A DNA stretch of 64,000 nucleotides from NCBI RefSeq assembly GCF_001522585.2, contig NZ_CP013373.1, forward strand, positions 2,666,001-2,730,000, given 5' to 3'. Source of the DNA: Burkholderia sp. NRF60-BP8 (GTDB lineage Bacteria > Pseudomonadota > Gammaproteobacteria > Burkholderiales > Burkholderiaceae). The notes below the pieces were generated by a model. That model worked only from the letters and a program-made list of their open reading frames with translations, was not told where the DNA came from and ran no database searches. Position numbers and translations under genes: made by a program. This document shows positions 43,100 through 54,370 of the stretch, in pieces. Positions within the stretch are counted from its first letter, which is position 1; every line of letters starts with the position of its first letter.

Positions 43100-44092
43100 G
43101 TGAAAGTCTTCCGCGGCCTGCCCAACGCCGAGAGTCGCGCCCCGTGCGCGCTGACGATCGGCAACTTCGACGGTGTCCATCGCGGCCACCAGGCCTTGCT
43201 CGCGCGCGTGCGCGCGGCAGCGGACGCGCGCGGCCTGCCCGTGTGCGTGATGACGTTCGAGCCGCACCCGCGCGAATTCTTCAATCCGGCCGGCGCGCCG
43301 CCGCGCATCGCGATGCTGCGCGACAAGCTCGAGGCGCTGCGCGACCACGGGGTCGACCGCGTCGTCGTCGAGCACTTCAATCACACGTTCGCGAGCCAGT
43401 CGCCGCAGGCGTTCGTCGAGCGCACGCTGGTGAACGGGCTGCACACGCGCTGGATGATGGTCGGCGACGATTTCTGCTACGGCGCGAAGCGCGCGGGCAC
43501 GTTCGACACGCTGAAGGCGGCCGGCGAGCAGTACGGCTTCGAGGTCGAGCAGATGGGCACGGTCGCCGGCAGCGACGGCACGCGCATCTCGAGTTCCGGC
43601 GTGCGCGCGGCGCTCGCCGCGGGCGATCTCGACGCGGCCGCGCAGGCGCTCGGCCACGGCTATCTGATCAGCGGCCACGTCGCGCACGGGCTGAAGCTCG
43701 GCCGCGATCTCGGCTTCCCGACGCTGAACCTGCCGATCGCGCACAAACGGCCGGCGCTCCAGGGCATCTTCGTCGTGCAGGTGCACGGCCTCGGCCCCAC
43801 CCCGCTGCCGGGCGTCGCGAGCCTCGGGCTGCGCCCGACGGTCGACGATTCCGGCCGCACGCTGCTCGAAGTCCATCTGCTCGACTGGCACGGCGACGCA
43901 TACGGCAAACTGATCCGTGTCGAATTCCTGAAGAAGCTGCGCGACGAGGCGAAGTTCGACGATCTCGAGGCGCTGTCGCGGGCGATCGCGCTCGACGTCG
44001 CGAATGCGCGCGCGTACTTCGTCGAGCGCGACCGCGCGCCGGGCAGCCGCGCGACCGGCTTCGCGACGTCGGCGACCGACCGAATTAGCTGA
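43100..44092 (+). CDS. ribF: Bifunctional riboflavin kinase/FAD synthetase
   Basis: The 330-aa protein has the FMN adenylyltransferase domain (TIGNFDGVHRGHQ, then MTFEPHPREFF and SSSGVRAALAAGD) and the C-terminal riboflavin kinase domain (GRDLGFPTLNL, VASLGLRPTVDDSG, EVHLLDW). It makes FMN and FAD. I choose the GTG at 43100 (MKVFRGLPNAES), as upstream in-frame residues (from an ATG at 43055) are not family-like. A TATAAT -10 box lies at 43041-43046, giving a leader of about 50 nt, too short for an FMN riboswitch. Confidence 0.92.
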   Translation: MKVFRGLPNAESRAPCALTIGNFDGVHRGHQALLARVRAAADARGLPVCVMTFEPHPREFFNPAGAPPRIAMLRDKLEALRDHGVDRVVVEHFNHTFASQSPQAFVERTLVNGLHTRWMMVGDDFCYGAKRAGTFDTLKAAGEQYGFEVEQMGTVAGSDGTRISSSGVRAALAAGDLDAAAQALGHGYLISGHVAHGLKLGRDLGFPTLNLPIAHKRPALQGIFVVQVHGLGPTPLPGVASLGLRPTVDDSGRTLLEVHLLDWHGDAYGKLIRVEFLKKLRDEAKFDDLEALSRAIALDVANARAYFVERDRAPGSRATGFATSATDRIS

Positions 44093-44194
44093 TCCGGACG
44101 GCGGCGCCTCGCGCCGCACCCTCGCGCCGCCTTCTCGCGCGCCTACCCGATTCACGACGCCAGAGCGTCCCCCGATTTAGATAGCGATCCCATC

Positions 44195-47032
44195 ATGAGC
44201 AACAAGAAAGCCGATTCGAAACCGCAGGCCAAGTATCCGGTCAACCTGCTCGACACGCCGTTCCCGATGCGCGGCGACCTGCCCAAGCGCGAACCGCAGT
44301 GGGTCAAGGAGTGGGAAGAGCGCGGCATCTACGACAAGATCCGCGCGGCCAGCCAGGGCCGGCCGAAGTTCATCCTGCACGACGGCCCGCCGTACGCGAA
44401 CGGCGACATCCACCTCGGCCACGCGGTCAACAAGATCCTGAAGGACATCGTCGTCAAGTCGCGCAACATGGCCGGCTTCGACGCGCCGTACGTGCCGGGC
44501 TGGGATTGCCACGGGATGCCGATCGAGATCCAGATCGAGAAGCAGTTCGGCAAGTCGCTGCCTGCAGCCGAAGTGATGAGCAAGGCGCGCGCGTACGCGA
44601 CCGAGCAGATCGAGAAGCAGAAGGTCGGCTTCAAGCGTCTCGGCGTGCTCGGCGACTGGGCCAACCCGTACAAGACGATGAACTTCGTGAACGAGGCGGA
44701 AGAAATCCGCGCGCTCGGCAAGATCATCGAGAAGGGCTTCGTGTATCGCGGGCTGAAGCCGGTGAACTGGTGCTTCGACTGCGGCTCGGCGCTCGCGGAA
44801 GCGGAAGTCGAGTACAAGGACCGCACCGACCCGACGATCGACGTGATGTTCGCGTTCGCGGAACCCGAAAAGACCGCGCAGGCGTTCGGCCTGCCGGCGC
44901 TGCCGCGCGCCGACGGCGGCATCGTGATCTGGACGACCACGCCGTGGACGATTCCCGCCAACCAGGCGCTGAACCTCCATCCGGAAATCGTCTACGCGCT
45001 GGTCGACACCGAGCGCGGGCTGCTGATCATCGCGGAAGAGCGCGTCGAAGCCTGCATGACCGACTTCAAGCTGACCGGCCGCGTCGTCGCGACCGCGCCC
45101 GGCGTGAAGCTCGCGAACCTGCGCTTCCACCACCCGCTCGCGTCTGCGCACCCCGGCTACAAGCGCACCGCGCCCGTCTACCTCGGCGACTACGTGACGA
45201 CCGACACGGGTACCGGCGTCGTGCACTCGTCGCCCGCGTACGGTATCGAGGACTTCGTGTCGTGCAAGGCGCACGGGATGACCGACTCGGACATCATCAA
45301 CCCGGTGATGGGCGACGGCCGCTATATCGAATCGCTGCCGCTGTTCGGCGGCCTGTCGATCTGGGACGCGAACCCGAAGATCGTCGACGCGCTGAACGCG
45401 GCCGGCTCGCTGCTGCGCAGCGAGAAGTACACGCACAGCTACATGCACTGCTGGCGCCACAAGACGCCGATCATCTACCGCGCGACGTCGCAGTGGTTCG
45501 CCGGCATGGACACGACGCCGCGCGACGGCGGCAAGACGCTGCGCGAGACGGCGCTCGAAGGCGTCGACGCGACCGCGTTCTACCCGTCGTGGGGCAAGCA
45601 GCGTCTGTTCAGCATGATCGCGAACCGTCCGGACTGGACGCTGTCGCGCCAGCGCCAGTGGGGCGTGCCGATGGCGTTCTTCGTGCACAAGGAAACCGGC
45701 GAGCTGCACCCGCGCACGCTCGAGCTGCTCGAGGAAGTCGCGAAGCGCGTCGAGCAGTCGGGCATCGAGGCGTGGCAGTCGCTCGACCCGCGCGAGCTGA
45801 TCGGCGACGACGCGAACCTGTACGAAAAGAACCGCGACACGCTCGACGTGTGGTTCGACTCGGGCACGACGCACTGGCACGTGCTGCGCGGCTCGCACAA
45901 GGATCAGCTGCAGTTCCCGGCCGATCTGTACCTCGAAGGCTCGGACCAGCATCGCGGCTGGTTCCACTCGTCGCTGCTGACGGCATCGATGCTCGACGGC
46001 CGCGCGCCGTACAAGGGCCTGCTCACGCACGGCTTCACGGTCGACGGCGAAGGCCGCAAGATGAGCAAGTCGCTCGGCAACGGCATCGACCCGCACGAAG
46101 TCGCGAACCGCCTCGGCGCGGAAATCATCCGCCTGTGGATCGCGTCGACCGACTACTCGGGCGAGCTCGCGATCTCCGAGGAAATCCTGAAGCGCGTGAC
46201 CGAAGGCTATCGCCGCATCCGCAACACGCTGCGCTTCCTGCTCGCGAACCTGTCGGACTTCGACTTCGCGCAGCACGCGGTGCCGGTCGACGAATGGCTC
46301 GAGATCGACCGTTACGCGGTCGCGTTCTCCGCCCAGCTGCAGACGGAACTGCTCGGCCACTACGAGAAGTACGAATTCCACCCGGTCGTCGCGAAGCTGC
46401 AGACGTACTGCTCGGAAGATCTCGGCGGCTTCTATCTCGACGTGCTGAAGGACCGCCTGTACACGAGCGCCGCCGATTCGCGCGCGCGCCGCTCCGCGCA
46501 GACCGCGCTGTACCACCTGACGCACGGCCTGCTGCGCGTGCTCGCGCCGTTCCTGTCGTTCACGGCCGAAGAAGCGTGGAAGGTGTTCCAGCCGGCCAGC
46601 GACACGATCTTCACGGAAACCTACTATGCGTATCCGGAAGTCGCCGGCTCGGCCGCGCTGATCGAGAAGTGGGCGCTGCTGCGCGACGTGCGCGGCAACG
46701 TGACCAAGGCGCTCGAGGAAGCGCGCACCGCGAACCGCATCGGTTCGTCGCTGCAGGCCGAAGTGGCCGTGCATGCGAGCGGCGCGCGCTACGACGCGCT
46801 CGCGAGCCTCGGCGACGACCTGAAGTTCGTGCTGATCACGTCGGCCGCGACGGTCGTCAAGGTCGACGACGAAGCGCAGGAAAGCGTCGACGTGGTCGCG
46901 TCGAAGTACCAGAAGTGCGAGCGCTGCTGGCACTACCGCGAAGACGTCGGCGCGCACGCCGAGCATCCGACGCTGTGCGGCCGCTGCTTCTCGAATCTGT
47001 TTGAAAACGGCGAAATCCGGAGCGCTGCTTAA
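44195..47032 (+). CDS. ileS: Isoleucyl-tRNA synthetase
   Basis: The 945-aa class I synthetase has HLGH at residues 73-76 and KMSKS at 622-626, an editing domain with [15 protein letters not shown], and the C-terminal zinc finger [11 protein letters not shown]...CGRC, characteristic of the bacterial (mupirocin-sensitive type) IleRS. It is followed by lspA after 3 bp, as in E. coli. A long open frame on the opposite strand is an effect of GC-rich codon use and not a gene. Confidence 0.97.
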   Translation: MSNKKADSKPQAKYPVNLLDTPFPMRGDLPKREPQWVKEWEERGIYDKIRAASQGRPKFILHDGPPYANGDIHLGHAVNKILKDIVVKSRNMAGFDAPYVPGWDCHGMPIEIQIEKQFGKSLPAAEVMSKARAYATEQIEKQKVGFKRLGVLGDWANPYKTMNFVNEAEEIRALGKIIEKGFVYRGLKPVNWCFDCGSALAEAEVEYKDRTDPTIDVMFAFAEPEKTAQAFGLPALPRADGGIVIWTTTPWTIPANQALNLHPEIVYALVDTERGLLIIAEERVEACMTDFKLTGRVVATAPGVKLANLRFHHPLASAHPGYKRTAPVYLGDYVTTDTGTGVVHSSPAYGIEDFVSCKAHGMTDSDIINPVMGDGRYIESLPLFGGLSIWDANPKIVDALNAAGSLLRSEKYTHSYMHCWRHKTPIIYRATSQWFAGMDTTPRDGGKTLRETALEGVDATAFYPSWGKQRLFSMIANRPDWTLSRQRQWGVPMAFFVHKETGELHPRTLELLEEVAKRVEQSGIEAWQSLDPRELIGDDANLYEKNRDTLDVWFDSGTTHWHVLRGSHKDQLQFPADLYLEGSDQHRGWFHSSLLTASMLDGRAPYKGLLTHGFTVDGEGRKMSKSLGNGIDPHEVANRLGAEIIRLWIASTDYSGELAISEEILKRVTEGYRRIRNTLRFLLANLSDFDFAQHAVPVDEWLEIDRYAVAFSAQLQTELLGHYEKYEFHPVVAKLQTYCSEDLGGFYLDVLKDRLYTSAADSRARRSAQTALYHLTHGLLRVLAPFLSFTAEEAWKVFQPASDTIFTETYYAYPEVAGSAALIEKWALLRDVRGNVTKALEEARTANRIGSSLQAEVAVHASGARYDALASLGDDLKFVLITSAATVVKVDDEAQESVDVVASKYQKCERCWHYREDVGAHAEHPTLCGRCFSNLFENGEIRSAA

Positions 47033-47035
47033 ACC

Positions 47036-47536
47036 ATGGCGAAAACCCTGTCGAAACCGGCCAGCGGCGCGCTCGCGCCCTGGCTCGGCATTTCGCTGAT
47101 CGTGATTCTGTTCGATCAACTGTCGAAGATCGCGATCCTGAAAACGTTCGCGTACGGCGCGCAGCATGCGCTGACGTCGTTCTTCAACCTCGTGCTGGTG
47201 TACAACCGTGGCGCCGCGTTCGGCTTCCTGTCGACCGCGAGCGGCTGGCAGCGCTGGGCGTTCACCGCGCTCGGCGTCGGTGCGACGCTCGTGATCTGCT
47301 TTCTGCTGCGCCGTCACGGCCAACAGCGGCTCTTCAGCCTGTCGCTCGCGCTGATCCTCGGCGGCGCGCTCGGCAACGTGATCGACCGGCTCGTCTACGG
47401 CCACGTGATCGACTTCCTCGATTTCCACCTCGGCACGTGGCACTTCCCGGCGTTCAACCTCGCCGATTCCGCGATCACGGTCGGTGCGGTGCTGCTGATC
47501 TACGACGAGCTGCGGCGCGTGCGCGGCTCGCGCTGA
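47036..47536 (+). CDS. lspA: Lipoprotein signal peptidase (signal peptidase II)
   Basis: The 166-aa inner-membrane protease has four helices and the two catalytic aspartates D126 ([10 protein letters not shown]) and D144 (FNLADSAI), with GALGNVIDR before them. It cleaves the signal peptide of lipidated prolipoproteins. It is coupled to ileS (3-bp gap). Confidence 0.96.
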   Translation: MAKTLSKPASGALAPWLGISLIVILFDQLSKIAILKTFAYGAQHALTSFFNLVLVYNRGAAFGFLSTASGWQRWAFTALGVGATLVICFLLRRHGQQRLFSLSLALILGGALGNVIDRLVYGHVIDFLDFHLGTWHFPAFNLADSAITVGAVLLIYDELRRVRGSR

Positions 47537-47603
47537 GCGCGCATACTCCGTGTCGACGGCCGGCTTCGCGCCGGCCGTTCCGTTTGACCCCAGGAGGCCT
47601 GAG

Positions 47604-48815
47604 TTGGCACACGCAGAACTCGCAGGAAAACACCTCGTTCTCGGCCTGACGGGCGGCATCGCCTGCTACAAGATCGCCGAGCTCACGCGGCTGCTCGTGA
47701 AGGCCGGCGCGACCGTGCAGGTCGCGATGACCGACGCCGCCACCCAGTTCATCACGCCCGTCACGATGCAGGCGCTGTCGGGCCGGCCCGTCTATACGAG
47801 CCAGTGGGACGCGCGCATCGACAACAACATGGCGCACATCGACCTGTCGCGCGAAGCCGACGCGATCGTGATCGCGCCCGCGTCGACGGATTTCCTCGCC
47901 AAGCTCGCGCATGGGTTCGCCGACGATCTGCTGTCGACGCTGTGCATCGCGCGCGACTGTCCGCTGCTCGTCGTCCCCGCGATGAACCGCCAGATGTGGC
48001 AGAACCCGGCCACGCAACGCAATGCCGCGCAACTGCGCGCCGACGGCGTGTCGGTGCTCGGCCCGGATTCGGGCGCGCAGGCATGCGGCGAAGTCGGCGA
48101 CGGCCGCATGCTCGAGCCCGAGGCGATCTATGAAGCGATCGTCGCGCACTTCGCGCCGAAGGTGCTCGCGCACCGCCGCGTGCTGATCACGGCCGGGCCG
48201 ACGTTCGAGCCGCTCGACCCCGTGCGCGGCCTGACGAACCGCTCCAGCGGCAAGATGGGCTTCGCGCTCGCCCGCGCCGCGCAGCAGGCCGGCGCCGACG
48301 TGCATCTCGTCGCCGGGCCGGTCGCGCTCGACACGCCGTGGGGCGTCTACCGTCAGGACGTGCAGACCGCGCAGCAGATGTACGACGCGGTGATGCATGC
48401 GGTCGCCGATGCCGACATCTTCATCGCGGTGGCTGCGGTCGCCGACTGGCGCGTCGATCAGCCGGCCGAGCACAAGATGAAGAAGACGGCCGACCGCAAG
48501 ATGCCGGCGCTTGCGTTCGTCGAAAACCCCGACATCCTCGCGTCGGTCGCGGCGCTGCCCGATCCACCGTTCTGCGTCGGCTTCGCGGCCGAAAGCGGCG
48601 ACCTCGACGTGCACGGCGACGAGAAGCGCAAGCGCAAGAACGTGCCGCTGCTCGTCGGCAACCTCGGCCCGCTGACATTCGGCCGCGACGACAACGAAGT
48701 CGTGCTGTTCGAGGCCGCCGGCCTCACACGCCTGCCGCGCGCGCCCAAGGACGAACTCGCGCATGCGCTCGTCGCGGAAATCGCGAAGCGCCTGCCCGAC
48801 AACCGCCTGATCTGA
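47604..48815 (+). CDS. coaBC: Bifunctional phosphopantothenoylcysteine decarboxylase/phosphopantothenate-cysteine ligase
   Basis: The 403-aa protein has the CoaC flavoprotein domain (LGLTGGIACYKIAEL, catalytic His in MAHIDLSREADA, PAMNRQMW) and the CoaB ligase domain (ITAGPTFEPLDPVRGLTNRSSGKMG, then AAVADWRV and the K-x-K-K motif). It performs two steps of coenzyme A synthesis. I choose the TTG at 47604 because AGGAGG is placed 6 bp before it and the product then starts at the conserved AHAELAGKHLVLG; an ATG at 47550 adds a non-conserved lead. Confidence 0.93.
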   Translation: MAHAELAGKHLVLGLTGGIACYKIAELTRLLVKAGATVQVAMTDAATQFITPVTMQALSGRPVYTSQWDARIDNNMAHIDLSREADAIVIAPASTDFLAKLAHGFADDLLSTLCIARDCPLLVVPAMNRQMWQNPATQRNAAQLRADGVSVLGPDSGAQACGEVGDGRMLEPEAIYEAIVAHFAPKVLAHRRVLITAGPTFEPLDPVRGLTNRSSGKMGFALARAAQQAGADVHLVAGPVALDTPWGVYRQDVQTAQQMYDAVMHAVADADIFIAVAAVADWRVDQPAEHKMKKTADRKMPALAFVENPDILASVAALPDPPFCVGFAAESGDLDVHGDEKRKRKNVPLLVGNLGPLTFGRDDNEVVLFEAAGLTRLPRAPKDELAHALVAEIAKRLPDNRLI

Positions 48816-48869
48816 TCCCCGCGCGACGGCCCGTGCCGCCGCGCCCTTCCCGACCGATTCGACGACCGC

Positions 48870-49316
48870 ATGAAACTCGACCTGAAAATTCTCGACGCGC
48901 GCATGCGCGACTACCTGCCCGCCTATGCGACCACCGGCAGCGCCGGCCTCGACCTGCGCGCCTGCCTCGACGCACCGGTCACGCTGCAGCCGGGCGAAAC
49001 CACGCTGGTGCCGACCGGCCTCGCAATCCACCTCGCCGATCCCGGCTATGCGGCGCTGATCCTGCCGCGCTCGGGCCTCGGCCACAAGCACGGAATCGTG
49101 CTCGGCAACCTCGTCGGCCTGATCGACTCCGATTACCAGGGCCAGTTGATGGTCTCGACGTGGAACCGCGGCCAGACCGAGTTCGTGCTGAACCCGTTCG
49201 AACGGCTCGCACAACTCGTGATCGTGCCGGTCGTGCAGGCGCAGTTCAACATCGTCGACGAATTCACCGCGAGCGATCGCGGCGCCGGCGGCTTCGGCAG
49301 CACCGGCCGCCACTGA
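48870..49316 (+). CDS. dut: Deoxyuridine 5'-triphosphate nucleotidohydrolase (dUTPase)
   Basis: The 148-aa trimeric dUTPase has its five motifs, among them [41 protein letters not shown] and the C-terminal GGFGSTGRH. It hydrolyses dUTP to dUMP, keeping uracil out of DNA and feeding thymidylate synthesis. The coaBC-dut order is conserved in many proteobacteria. Confidence 0.96.
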   Translation: MKLDLKILDARMRDYLPAYATTGSAGLDLRACLDAPVTLQPGETTLVPTGLAIHLADPGYAALILPRSGLGHKHGIVLGNLVGLIDSDYQGQLMVSTWNRGQTEFVLNPFERLAQLVIVPVVQAQFNIVDEFTASDRGAGGFGSTGRH

Positions 49317-49330
49317 GCCGCGCAGCACGG

Positions 49331-49353
49331 AAAAAGGGGCCTCGGCCCCTTTT
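49331..49353. terminator. Bidirectional terminator after dut
   Basis: AAAAAGGGGC, loop CTCG, GCCCCTTTT between the convergent dut and COG4705-type genes. Confidence 0.85.
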
Positions 49354-49368
49354 CCTTTTCACGCGCCG

Positions 49369-50139
49369 TCACTTGCCGGTCGGTTGCGCGATTCGCGCGA
49401 GCGCCGGCTCACGCCGCCGCGCCTGCGCGATGCTCGCATAGACGACCATCGCGACCAGCACGCCGAGCAGCACGGCGGACGAGCCGACCGTGCCGAGCGC
49501 AAGGCCGCCCTTTGCGACCGGCTTCGTCAGCAAGTCGCCGACCGTCGCACCGAACGGACGGGTGAGCACGAACGCGGCCCAGAACAGCAGCACGCCGGAA
49601 ATGCGCGTGAAGTAGTGCGCGAGCACGATCGCCGCCAGCAGGCCGCCGATCAGCAATGCGCCGCCGCCGAAGCCAAGCCCCGAGCTGTCGGCGAGGAAGT
49701 CGCCGAGCGCGGTGCCGAGCGTGTTCGAGAACAGGATCGCGATCCAGTACAGCAGCTCGACCTTACGCGTACGGATCAGGTCGACCGACAGCGATTCGCC
49801 GCTGAGCCGCCAGACCGCGAAGATCGCCAGCAGGATCGCGACCAGAATCGACGAGCCGGCCGCATAGCCGAGGCCGAGCGTGCGATCCATGAAGTCGGAC
49901 ATCGTCGTGCCGGCCGTGCTCGTCGCGACGATCACGGCCCAGTAGATCGCCGGGCGATAGCGCGTCGTCCTGAGCTGGGCGCCCAGCGTCGCGACGAAGA
50001 AACCGAACAGCAGGATCGAGCTCACCGCGTAGCCGACGTTCAGCGTCATCGACAGCAAGTCGCCGCCCGTTTCGCCAAGCGTCGTCGCGCAGATCTTCAT
50101 GATCCAGAACGCGAGCGTGATTTCGGGAAGTTTGTTCAT
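49369..50139 (-). CDS. COG4705-type integral membrane protein with four internal repeats
   Basis: The 256-aa protein has eight predicted helices arranged as four repeats, each with a T(x)nGxxxGD/SD-type motif: CATTLGETGGDLLSMTLNVGY, STAGTTMSDFMDRTLGLGY, FSNTLGTALGDFLADSSGLGF and LTRPFGATVGDLLTKPVAKGG. The repeated acidic residue within the membrane suggests a cation-binding path, but the substrate is unknown. It is a single gene with convergent dut downstream. The family is annotated only as membrane-anchored protein. Confidence 0.75.
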   Translation of the reverse strand: MNKLPEITLAFWIMKICATTLGETGGDLLSMTLNVGYAVSSILLFGFFVATLGAQLRTTRYRPAIYWAVIVATSTAGTTMSDFMDRTLGLGYAAGSSILVAILLAIFAVWRLSGESLSVDLIRTRKVELLYWIAILFSNTLGTALGDFLADSSGLGFGGGALLIGGLLAAIVLAHYFTRISGVLLFWAAFVLTRPFGATVGDLLTKPVAKGGLALGTVGSSAVLLGVLVAMVVYASIAQARRREPALARIAQPTGK

Positions 50140-50275
50140 TCGAACCCCTTTTTGCAGGAAATGGCGCGCCGATGCGGGCCCGCGCGCCGTGCAGACAGGA
50201 TCGAATGTAGTCGCCGTTCGCTTAACGGAACCTTAGCAAGTGTGAAGAACGGTATCGGCCGCCACGCCCGCGCAG

Positions 50276-51682
50276 TCAGCGCGCGTGCTGGTGCCGGTAA
50301 TGCAGTGCGTAGGCGAGCGTCAGCAGCACGACGAACACGACGCCGACCACCATCGTCATCCGGAATTCGCGCGTGAAAGCGGTCGTCAGCAGGATCGCGG
50401 CCACGAGCCCCGCGCCGAGCAGGCTGCCGAACGGGTGTCCCCACATCCGGAACGCGAGCGCGGGGCCGCGATACCGCGAACGGAACCGCAGATGCGTGAC
50501 GAAGATCATCAGCCATGTGAACAGCGCGCCGAACATCGCGATCGCCATCATCACCGTGAAGGCGGTGTCGGGCGCCAGCGCGACCAGCACGGCCGCCACC
50601 GCGACGCCGCTCGTCGAAATCCACAGCGCCGCGCGCGGTACGCCGTTCGCGCCGAGCCGGCCGAACACCGCGGGCGCGAGGCGCGCGCGCGACAGGCTGA
50701 ACATCATCCGCGTCGTCACGTACAGCTGACTGTTCATCGCCGACAGCGCCGCGATCAGCAGCACGAAATTGATCACGCCCGCCGCGTACGGCACGTGCGT
50801 CGCGGCCATCACCTTCACGAACGGGCTTTCGTCGGTGCCGGCCTGCGTCCACGGCACGATCGCGAGCATCAGCGCGAGTGTCAACAGGTAGAACAGCACG
50901 AGCCGGAACACGGTCGAGCGAAATGCGCGCGTGACCGCGTGCTGCGGATCGCGCGCCTCGCCGGCCGCGATCGCGACGGCTTCGATGCTCATGTAGCTGA
51001 AGATCGCGACGATCACCGCGACCCACGTACCCCACGGCCCCTTCGGCATGAAGCCGCCGTGCGCGGTGTAGTTCGCGAAACCGATGCCCGCTGCGGCCGG
51101 CGCCGACCAGACGAGATAGCCGCCCAGCACGATGAACACGACGATCGCCGCAATCTTCAGCAGCGAAAACGCGTATTCGACCGTCCCGTACAACGTCACG
51201 CTCGCGAGGTTCACCGCGATCAGCAGCGCGGAGAAGCCGATCACCCAGTACCAGCCGGGCACGGCCGGGAACCAGTACTTCATGAACACGGCGATCGCGC
51301 TGATCTCGGTGCCGATCGCGAACACGACCGCGAACCAGTACGCATAACGCACGAGAAAACCCGCGAGCGGGCCGACGTAGTGCTCGGCGTACGCACCGAA
51401 CGAGCCGGCCGTCGGATGCGCGACGGTCATTTCCGCGAGCGCGCCCATCAGCAGCAACGCGATCAGCGCGCCGATCGCATAGGAAACCAGCACGCTCGGG
51501 CCGGCGAGCCCGATCGCGAACCCGCTGCCGAGGAACAGCCCCGTGCCGATCGCGCCGCCGATCGCGATCATCGCCATCTGCCCCGACGTCAGCGCATGGC
51601 GCAACCCTTGTTCGCGCGCGACGATATCGTCGAACGACCGTTGTTGTTGTGTCACTGCGTCACCACTCCCCTGCACCACCAT
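50276..51682 (-). CDS. Amino acid permease (APC superfamily, AAT family)
   Basis: The 468-aa protein has 12 predicted helices and the AAT signature GLRHALTSGQMAMIAIGGAIGTGLFLGSG near the N-terminus with ALAEMTVAHPTAGSFGAYAE following. It is a proton-coupled amino acid importer similar to GabP/AnsP/CycA types; the substrate cannot be fixed by motif reading. It is monocistronic: the next gene on the strand (clpA) ends 76 bp upstream. Confidence 0.87.
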   Translation of the reverse strand: MVVQGSGDAVTQQQRSFDDIVAREQGLRHALTSGQMAMIAIGGAIGTGLFLGSGFAIGLAGPSVLVSYAIGALIALLLMGALAEMTVAHPTAGSFGAYAEHYVGPLAGFLVRYAYWFAVVFAIGTEISAIAVFMKYWFPAVPGWYWVIGFSALLIAVNLASVTLYGTVEYAFSLLKIAAIVVFIVLGGYLVWSAPAAAGIGFANYTAHGGFMPKGPWGTWVAVIVAIFSYMSIEAVAIAAGEARDPQHAVTRAFRSTVFRLVLFYLLTLALMLAIVPWTQAGTDESPFVKVMAATHVPYAAGVINFVLLIAALSAMNSQLYVTTRMMFSLSRARLAPAVFGRLGANGVPRAALWISTSGVAVAAVLVALAPDTAFTVMMAIAMFGALFTWLMIFVTHLRFRSRYRGPALAFRMWGHPFGSLLGAGLVAAILLTTAFTREFRMTMVVGVVFVVLLTLAYALHYRHQHAR

Positions 51683-51758
51683 CGCGCCGCCGGCGCGGAT
51701 AAAACGAAACGGCGCGGAGAACTTCCCGCGCCGTTCGCATGAACAACGAAATTATCGC

Positions 51759-54059
51759 TTACTCGACTTCGACCGTCTCTTCGTTCGGCTTGTGCGGCGG
51801 ATTCGCCAGCTTGTCGAACGACAACTGCACCTTGTCGGCCTCGTCGACGTCGACCGTCACGTGGCCGCCGTTCAGCAGCTTGCCGAACAGCAGTTCGTCG
51901 GCCAGCGCGCGCCGGATCGTGTCCTGGATCAGCCGCTGCATCGGCCGCGCACCCATCAGCGGGTCGAAACCGTGCTTCGCGAGATGCTTGCGCAACGCGT
52001 CGGTGAAGAGCGCGTCGACCTTCTTCTCGTGCAACTGTTCCTCGAGCTGGATCAGGAACTTGTCGACCACGCGCATGATGATTTCCTCATCGAGCGAGCG
52101 GAAGCTGATGATCGCATCCAGACGGTTGCGGAACTCCGGCGTGAACAGCCGCTTGATGTCCGTCATCTCGTCGCCGGTTTCGCGGCGCGTCGTGAAGCCG
52201 ATCGTCGCCTTCTGCATCGATTCGGCGCCCGCATTCGTCGTCATGATGATGATGACGTTGCGGAAATCCGCCTTGCGGCCGTTGTTGTCCGTCAGCGTGC
52301 CGTGGTCCATCACCTGCAGCAGCACGTTGAAGATGTCCGGATGCGCCTTCTCGATTTCGTCGAGCAGCAGCACGCAATGCGGCTTCTTCGTGACGGCTTC
52401 GGTCAAGAGCCCGCCCTGGTCGAACCCGACATAGCCAGGCGGCGCGCCGATCAGCCGGCTGACCGCATGACGCTCCATGTATTCCGACATGTCGAAGCGG
52501 ATCAGCTCGATGCCGAGCGTGAACGCGAGCTGACGCGCCACTTCGGTCTTGCCGACGCCCGTCGGGCCGGAGAACAGGAACGCGCCGATCGGCTTGTCCA
52601 TCTTGCCGAGGCCCGCGCGCGCCATCTTGATCGACGCCGCGAGCGCGTCGATCGCCGGATCCTGGCCGAACACGACGCTCTTCAGGTCGCGATCGAGCGT
52701 CTGCAGCTTGCTGCGGTCGTCCTGCGACACGCTTTGCGCCGGCACGCGCGCGATCTTCGAGATGATTTCCTCGATCTCGCTCTTGCCGATCGTCTTCTTC
52801 TGCTTCGACTTCGGCAGGATGCGCTGCGCGGCGCCCGCTTCGTCGATCACGTCGATCGCCTTGTCCGGCAGGTGACGGTCGGTGATGAAGCGCGCCGACA
52901 GTTCGGCCGCGGCCGACAGCGCGCCCGACGAATACTTGACGCCGTGGTGCTCCTCGAAGCGCGACTTCAGCCCGCGCAGGATCGCGACCGTCTGCTCGAC
53001 GCTCGGCTCCGTCACGTCGACCTTCTGGAAGCGCCGCGACAGCGCCGCATCCTTCTCGAAGATCCCGCGATATTCGGTGAACGTGGTCGCGCCGATGCAC
53101 TTGAGCGTGCCCGACGACAGCGCCGGCTTCAGCAGGTTCGATGCGTCGAGCGTGCCGCCCGATGCGGCGCCCGCGCCGATCAGCGTATGGATTTCGTCGA
53201 TGAACAGGATCGCGTGCGGGCGCTCCTTCAGCTCCTTCAGCACCGTCTTCAGACGCTGCTCGAAATCGCCGCGATACTTGGTGCCTGCCAGCAACGCGCC
53301 CATGTCGAGCGAGTACACCTGCGCGTTCGCGAGGATGTCCGGCACCTCGCCGCGCGTGATCCGATACGCGAGCCCTTCCGCGATCGCGGTCTTGCCGACG
53401 CCGGCTTCGCCGACGAGCAGCGGATTGTTCTTGCGGCGGCGGCACAGCACCTGCACGACGCGCTCGACCTCGGGCTCGCGACCGATCAGCGGATCGATGC
53501 GGCCGTCCTTCGCCATCTGGTTCAGGTTCTGCGTGAACTGCGCGAGCGGCGTTTCCTTCTGCGCGTTCGCGTCTTCGCTTTCCGCATTCGCGTCGGCCGA
53601 CTTCGCGGCTTCGCCGCTGTTCGTCTTCGCGATGCCGTGCGAAATGAAGTTCACCACGTCGAGGCGCGTGACGCCCTGCTGCTGCAGGTAGTAAACGGCG
53701 TGCGAATCCTTCTCGCCGAAGATCGCGACCAGCACGTTCGCGCCGGTCACTTCCTTCTTGCCGTTCGACGTCGACTGGACGTGCATGATCGCGCGCTGGA
53801 TCACGCGCTGGAAACCGAGCGTCGGCTGGGTATCGACATCGTCGGTGCCCGGGACGGTAGGTGTGTTGTCGTGGATGAAATTGCGCAGGTTCTGACGCAG
53901 GTCCTCGATGTTTGCCGCGCACGCGCGCAACACCTCGGCCGCCGTCGGATTATCCAGCAGGGCCAGCAGCAGATGCTCGACCGTAATGAACTCATGGCGC
54001 GCCTGGCGTGCTTCCATGAACGCCATGTGCAGGCTGACTTCCAATTCCTGGGCAATCAT
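51759..54059 (-). CDS. clpA: ATP-dependent Clp protease ATP-binding subunit ClpA
   Basis: The 766-aa AAA+ unfoldase has a Clp N-domain (residues 1-145) and two ATPase modules with Walker A GEAGVGKT (217-224) and GPTGVGKT (498-505). No ClpB-type middle coiled coil is present, which assigns it to ClpA. With ClpP it degrades N-end-rule and SsrA-tagged substrates. The start [10 protein letters not shown] at 54059 overlaps the clpS stop by 4 bp; the frame extends to 54077 without family-like residues. Confidence 0.95.
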   Translation of the reverse strand: MIAQELEVSLHMAFMEARQARHEFITVEHLLLALLDNPTAAEVLRACAANIEDLRQNLRNFIHDNTPTVPGTDDVDTQPTLGFQRVIQRAIMHVQSTSNGKKEVTGANVLVAIFGEKDSHAVYYLQQQGVTRLDVVNFISHGIAKTNSGEAAKSADANAESEDANAQKETPLAQFTQNLNQMAKDGRIDPLIGREPEVERVVQVLCRRRKNNPLLVGEAGVGKTAIAEGLAYRITRGEVPDILANAQVYSLDMGALLAGTKYRGDFEQRLKTVLKELKERPHAILFIDEIHTLIGAGAASGGTLDASNLLKPALSSGTLKCIGATTFTEYRGIFEKDAALSRRFQKVDVTEPSVEQTVAILRGLKSRFEEHHGVKYSSGALSAAAELSARFITDRHLPDKAIDVIDEAGAAQRILPKSKQKKTIGKSEIEEIISKIARVPAQSVSQDDRSKLQTLDRDLKSVVFGQDPAIDALAASIKMARAGLGKMDKPIGAFLFSGPTGVGKTEVARQLAFTLGIELIRFDMSEYMERHAVSRLIGAPPGYVGFDQGGLLTEAVTKKPHCVLLLDEIEKAHPDIFNVLLQVMDHGTLTDNNGRKADFRNVIIIMTTNAGAESMQKATIGFTTRRETGDEMTDIKRLFTPEFRNRLDAIISFRSLDEEIIMRVVDKFLIQLEEQLHEKKVDALFTDALRKHLAKHGFDPLMGARPMQRLIQDTIRRALADELLFGKLLNGGHVTVDVDEADKVQLSFDKLANPPHKPNEETVEVE

Positions 54060-54370
54060 GCTTCCTCCATCACGCACTGCAGCGGATGCCCTGCCTGCCG
54101 CGCATGGGTAACGACTTGCTCAACCTTGGTCGACGCGATGTCCCGCGTATAGACCCCACAAACCCCTCGCCCTTCGCGATGGACCTTCAGCATGATCTGC
54201 GTGGCCGTCTCGCGATCCTTCTTGAAATACTCCTGGACCACCATCACGACGAATTCCATCGGCGTGAAATCGTCGTTCAGCAGCACCACCTTGTACATCG
54301 AAGGCGGCTTGAGCTTCTGCTGCTTGCGTTCCAGGACGGTGCTGTCCTGCTTGTCCGGGATAATCGCCAT
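54056..54370 (-). CDS. clpS: ATP-dependent Clp protease adaptor ClpS
   Basis: The 104-aa adaptor has the ClpS core [22 protein letters not shown] and [13 protein letters not shown] segment ([18 protein letters not shown]). It delivers N-degron substrates to ClpA. The 4-bp overlap with clpA shows coupled translation. A promoter-like TTGAAA-N18-TATACC pair occurs on the minus strand at 54612-54641. Confidence 0.95.
   Translation of the reverse strand: MAIIPDKQDSTVLERKQQKLKPPSMYKVVLLNDDFTPMEFVVMVVQEYFKKDRETATQIMLKVHREGRGVCGVYTRDIASTKVEQVVTHARQAGHPLQCVMEEA

Noticed and set aside
44177..47659. 1160-codon open frame on the minus strand opposite ileS
   Set aside because: It is the antisense shadow of ileS/lspA caused by GC-rich third positions. 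Its composition (Arg, Ala, Val, Asp, His) matches no family and it crosses two well-supported genes.
51543..54152. 869-codon open frame on the plus strand opposite clpA
   Set aside because: Antisense shadow of clpA with typical Arg/Leu/Ala-rich nonsense composition. ClpA on the other strand has both Walker motifs.
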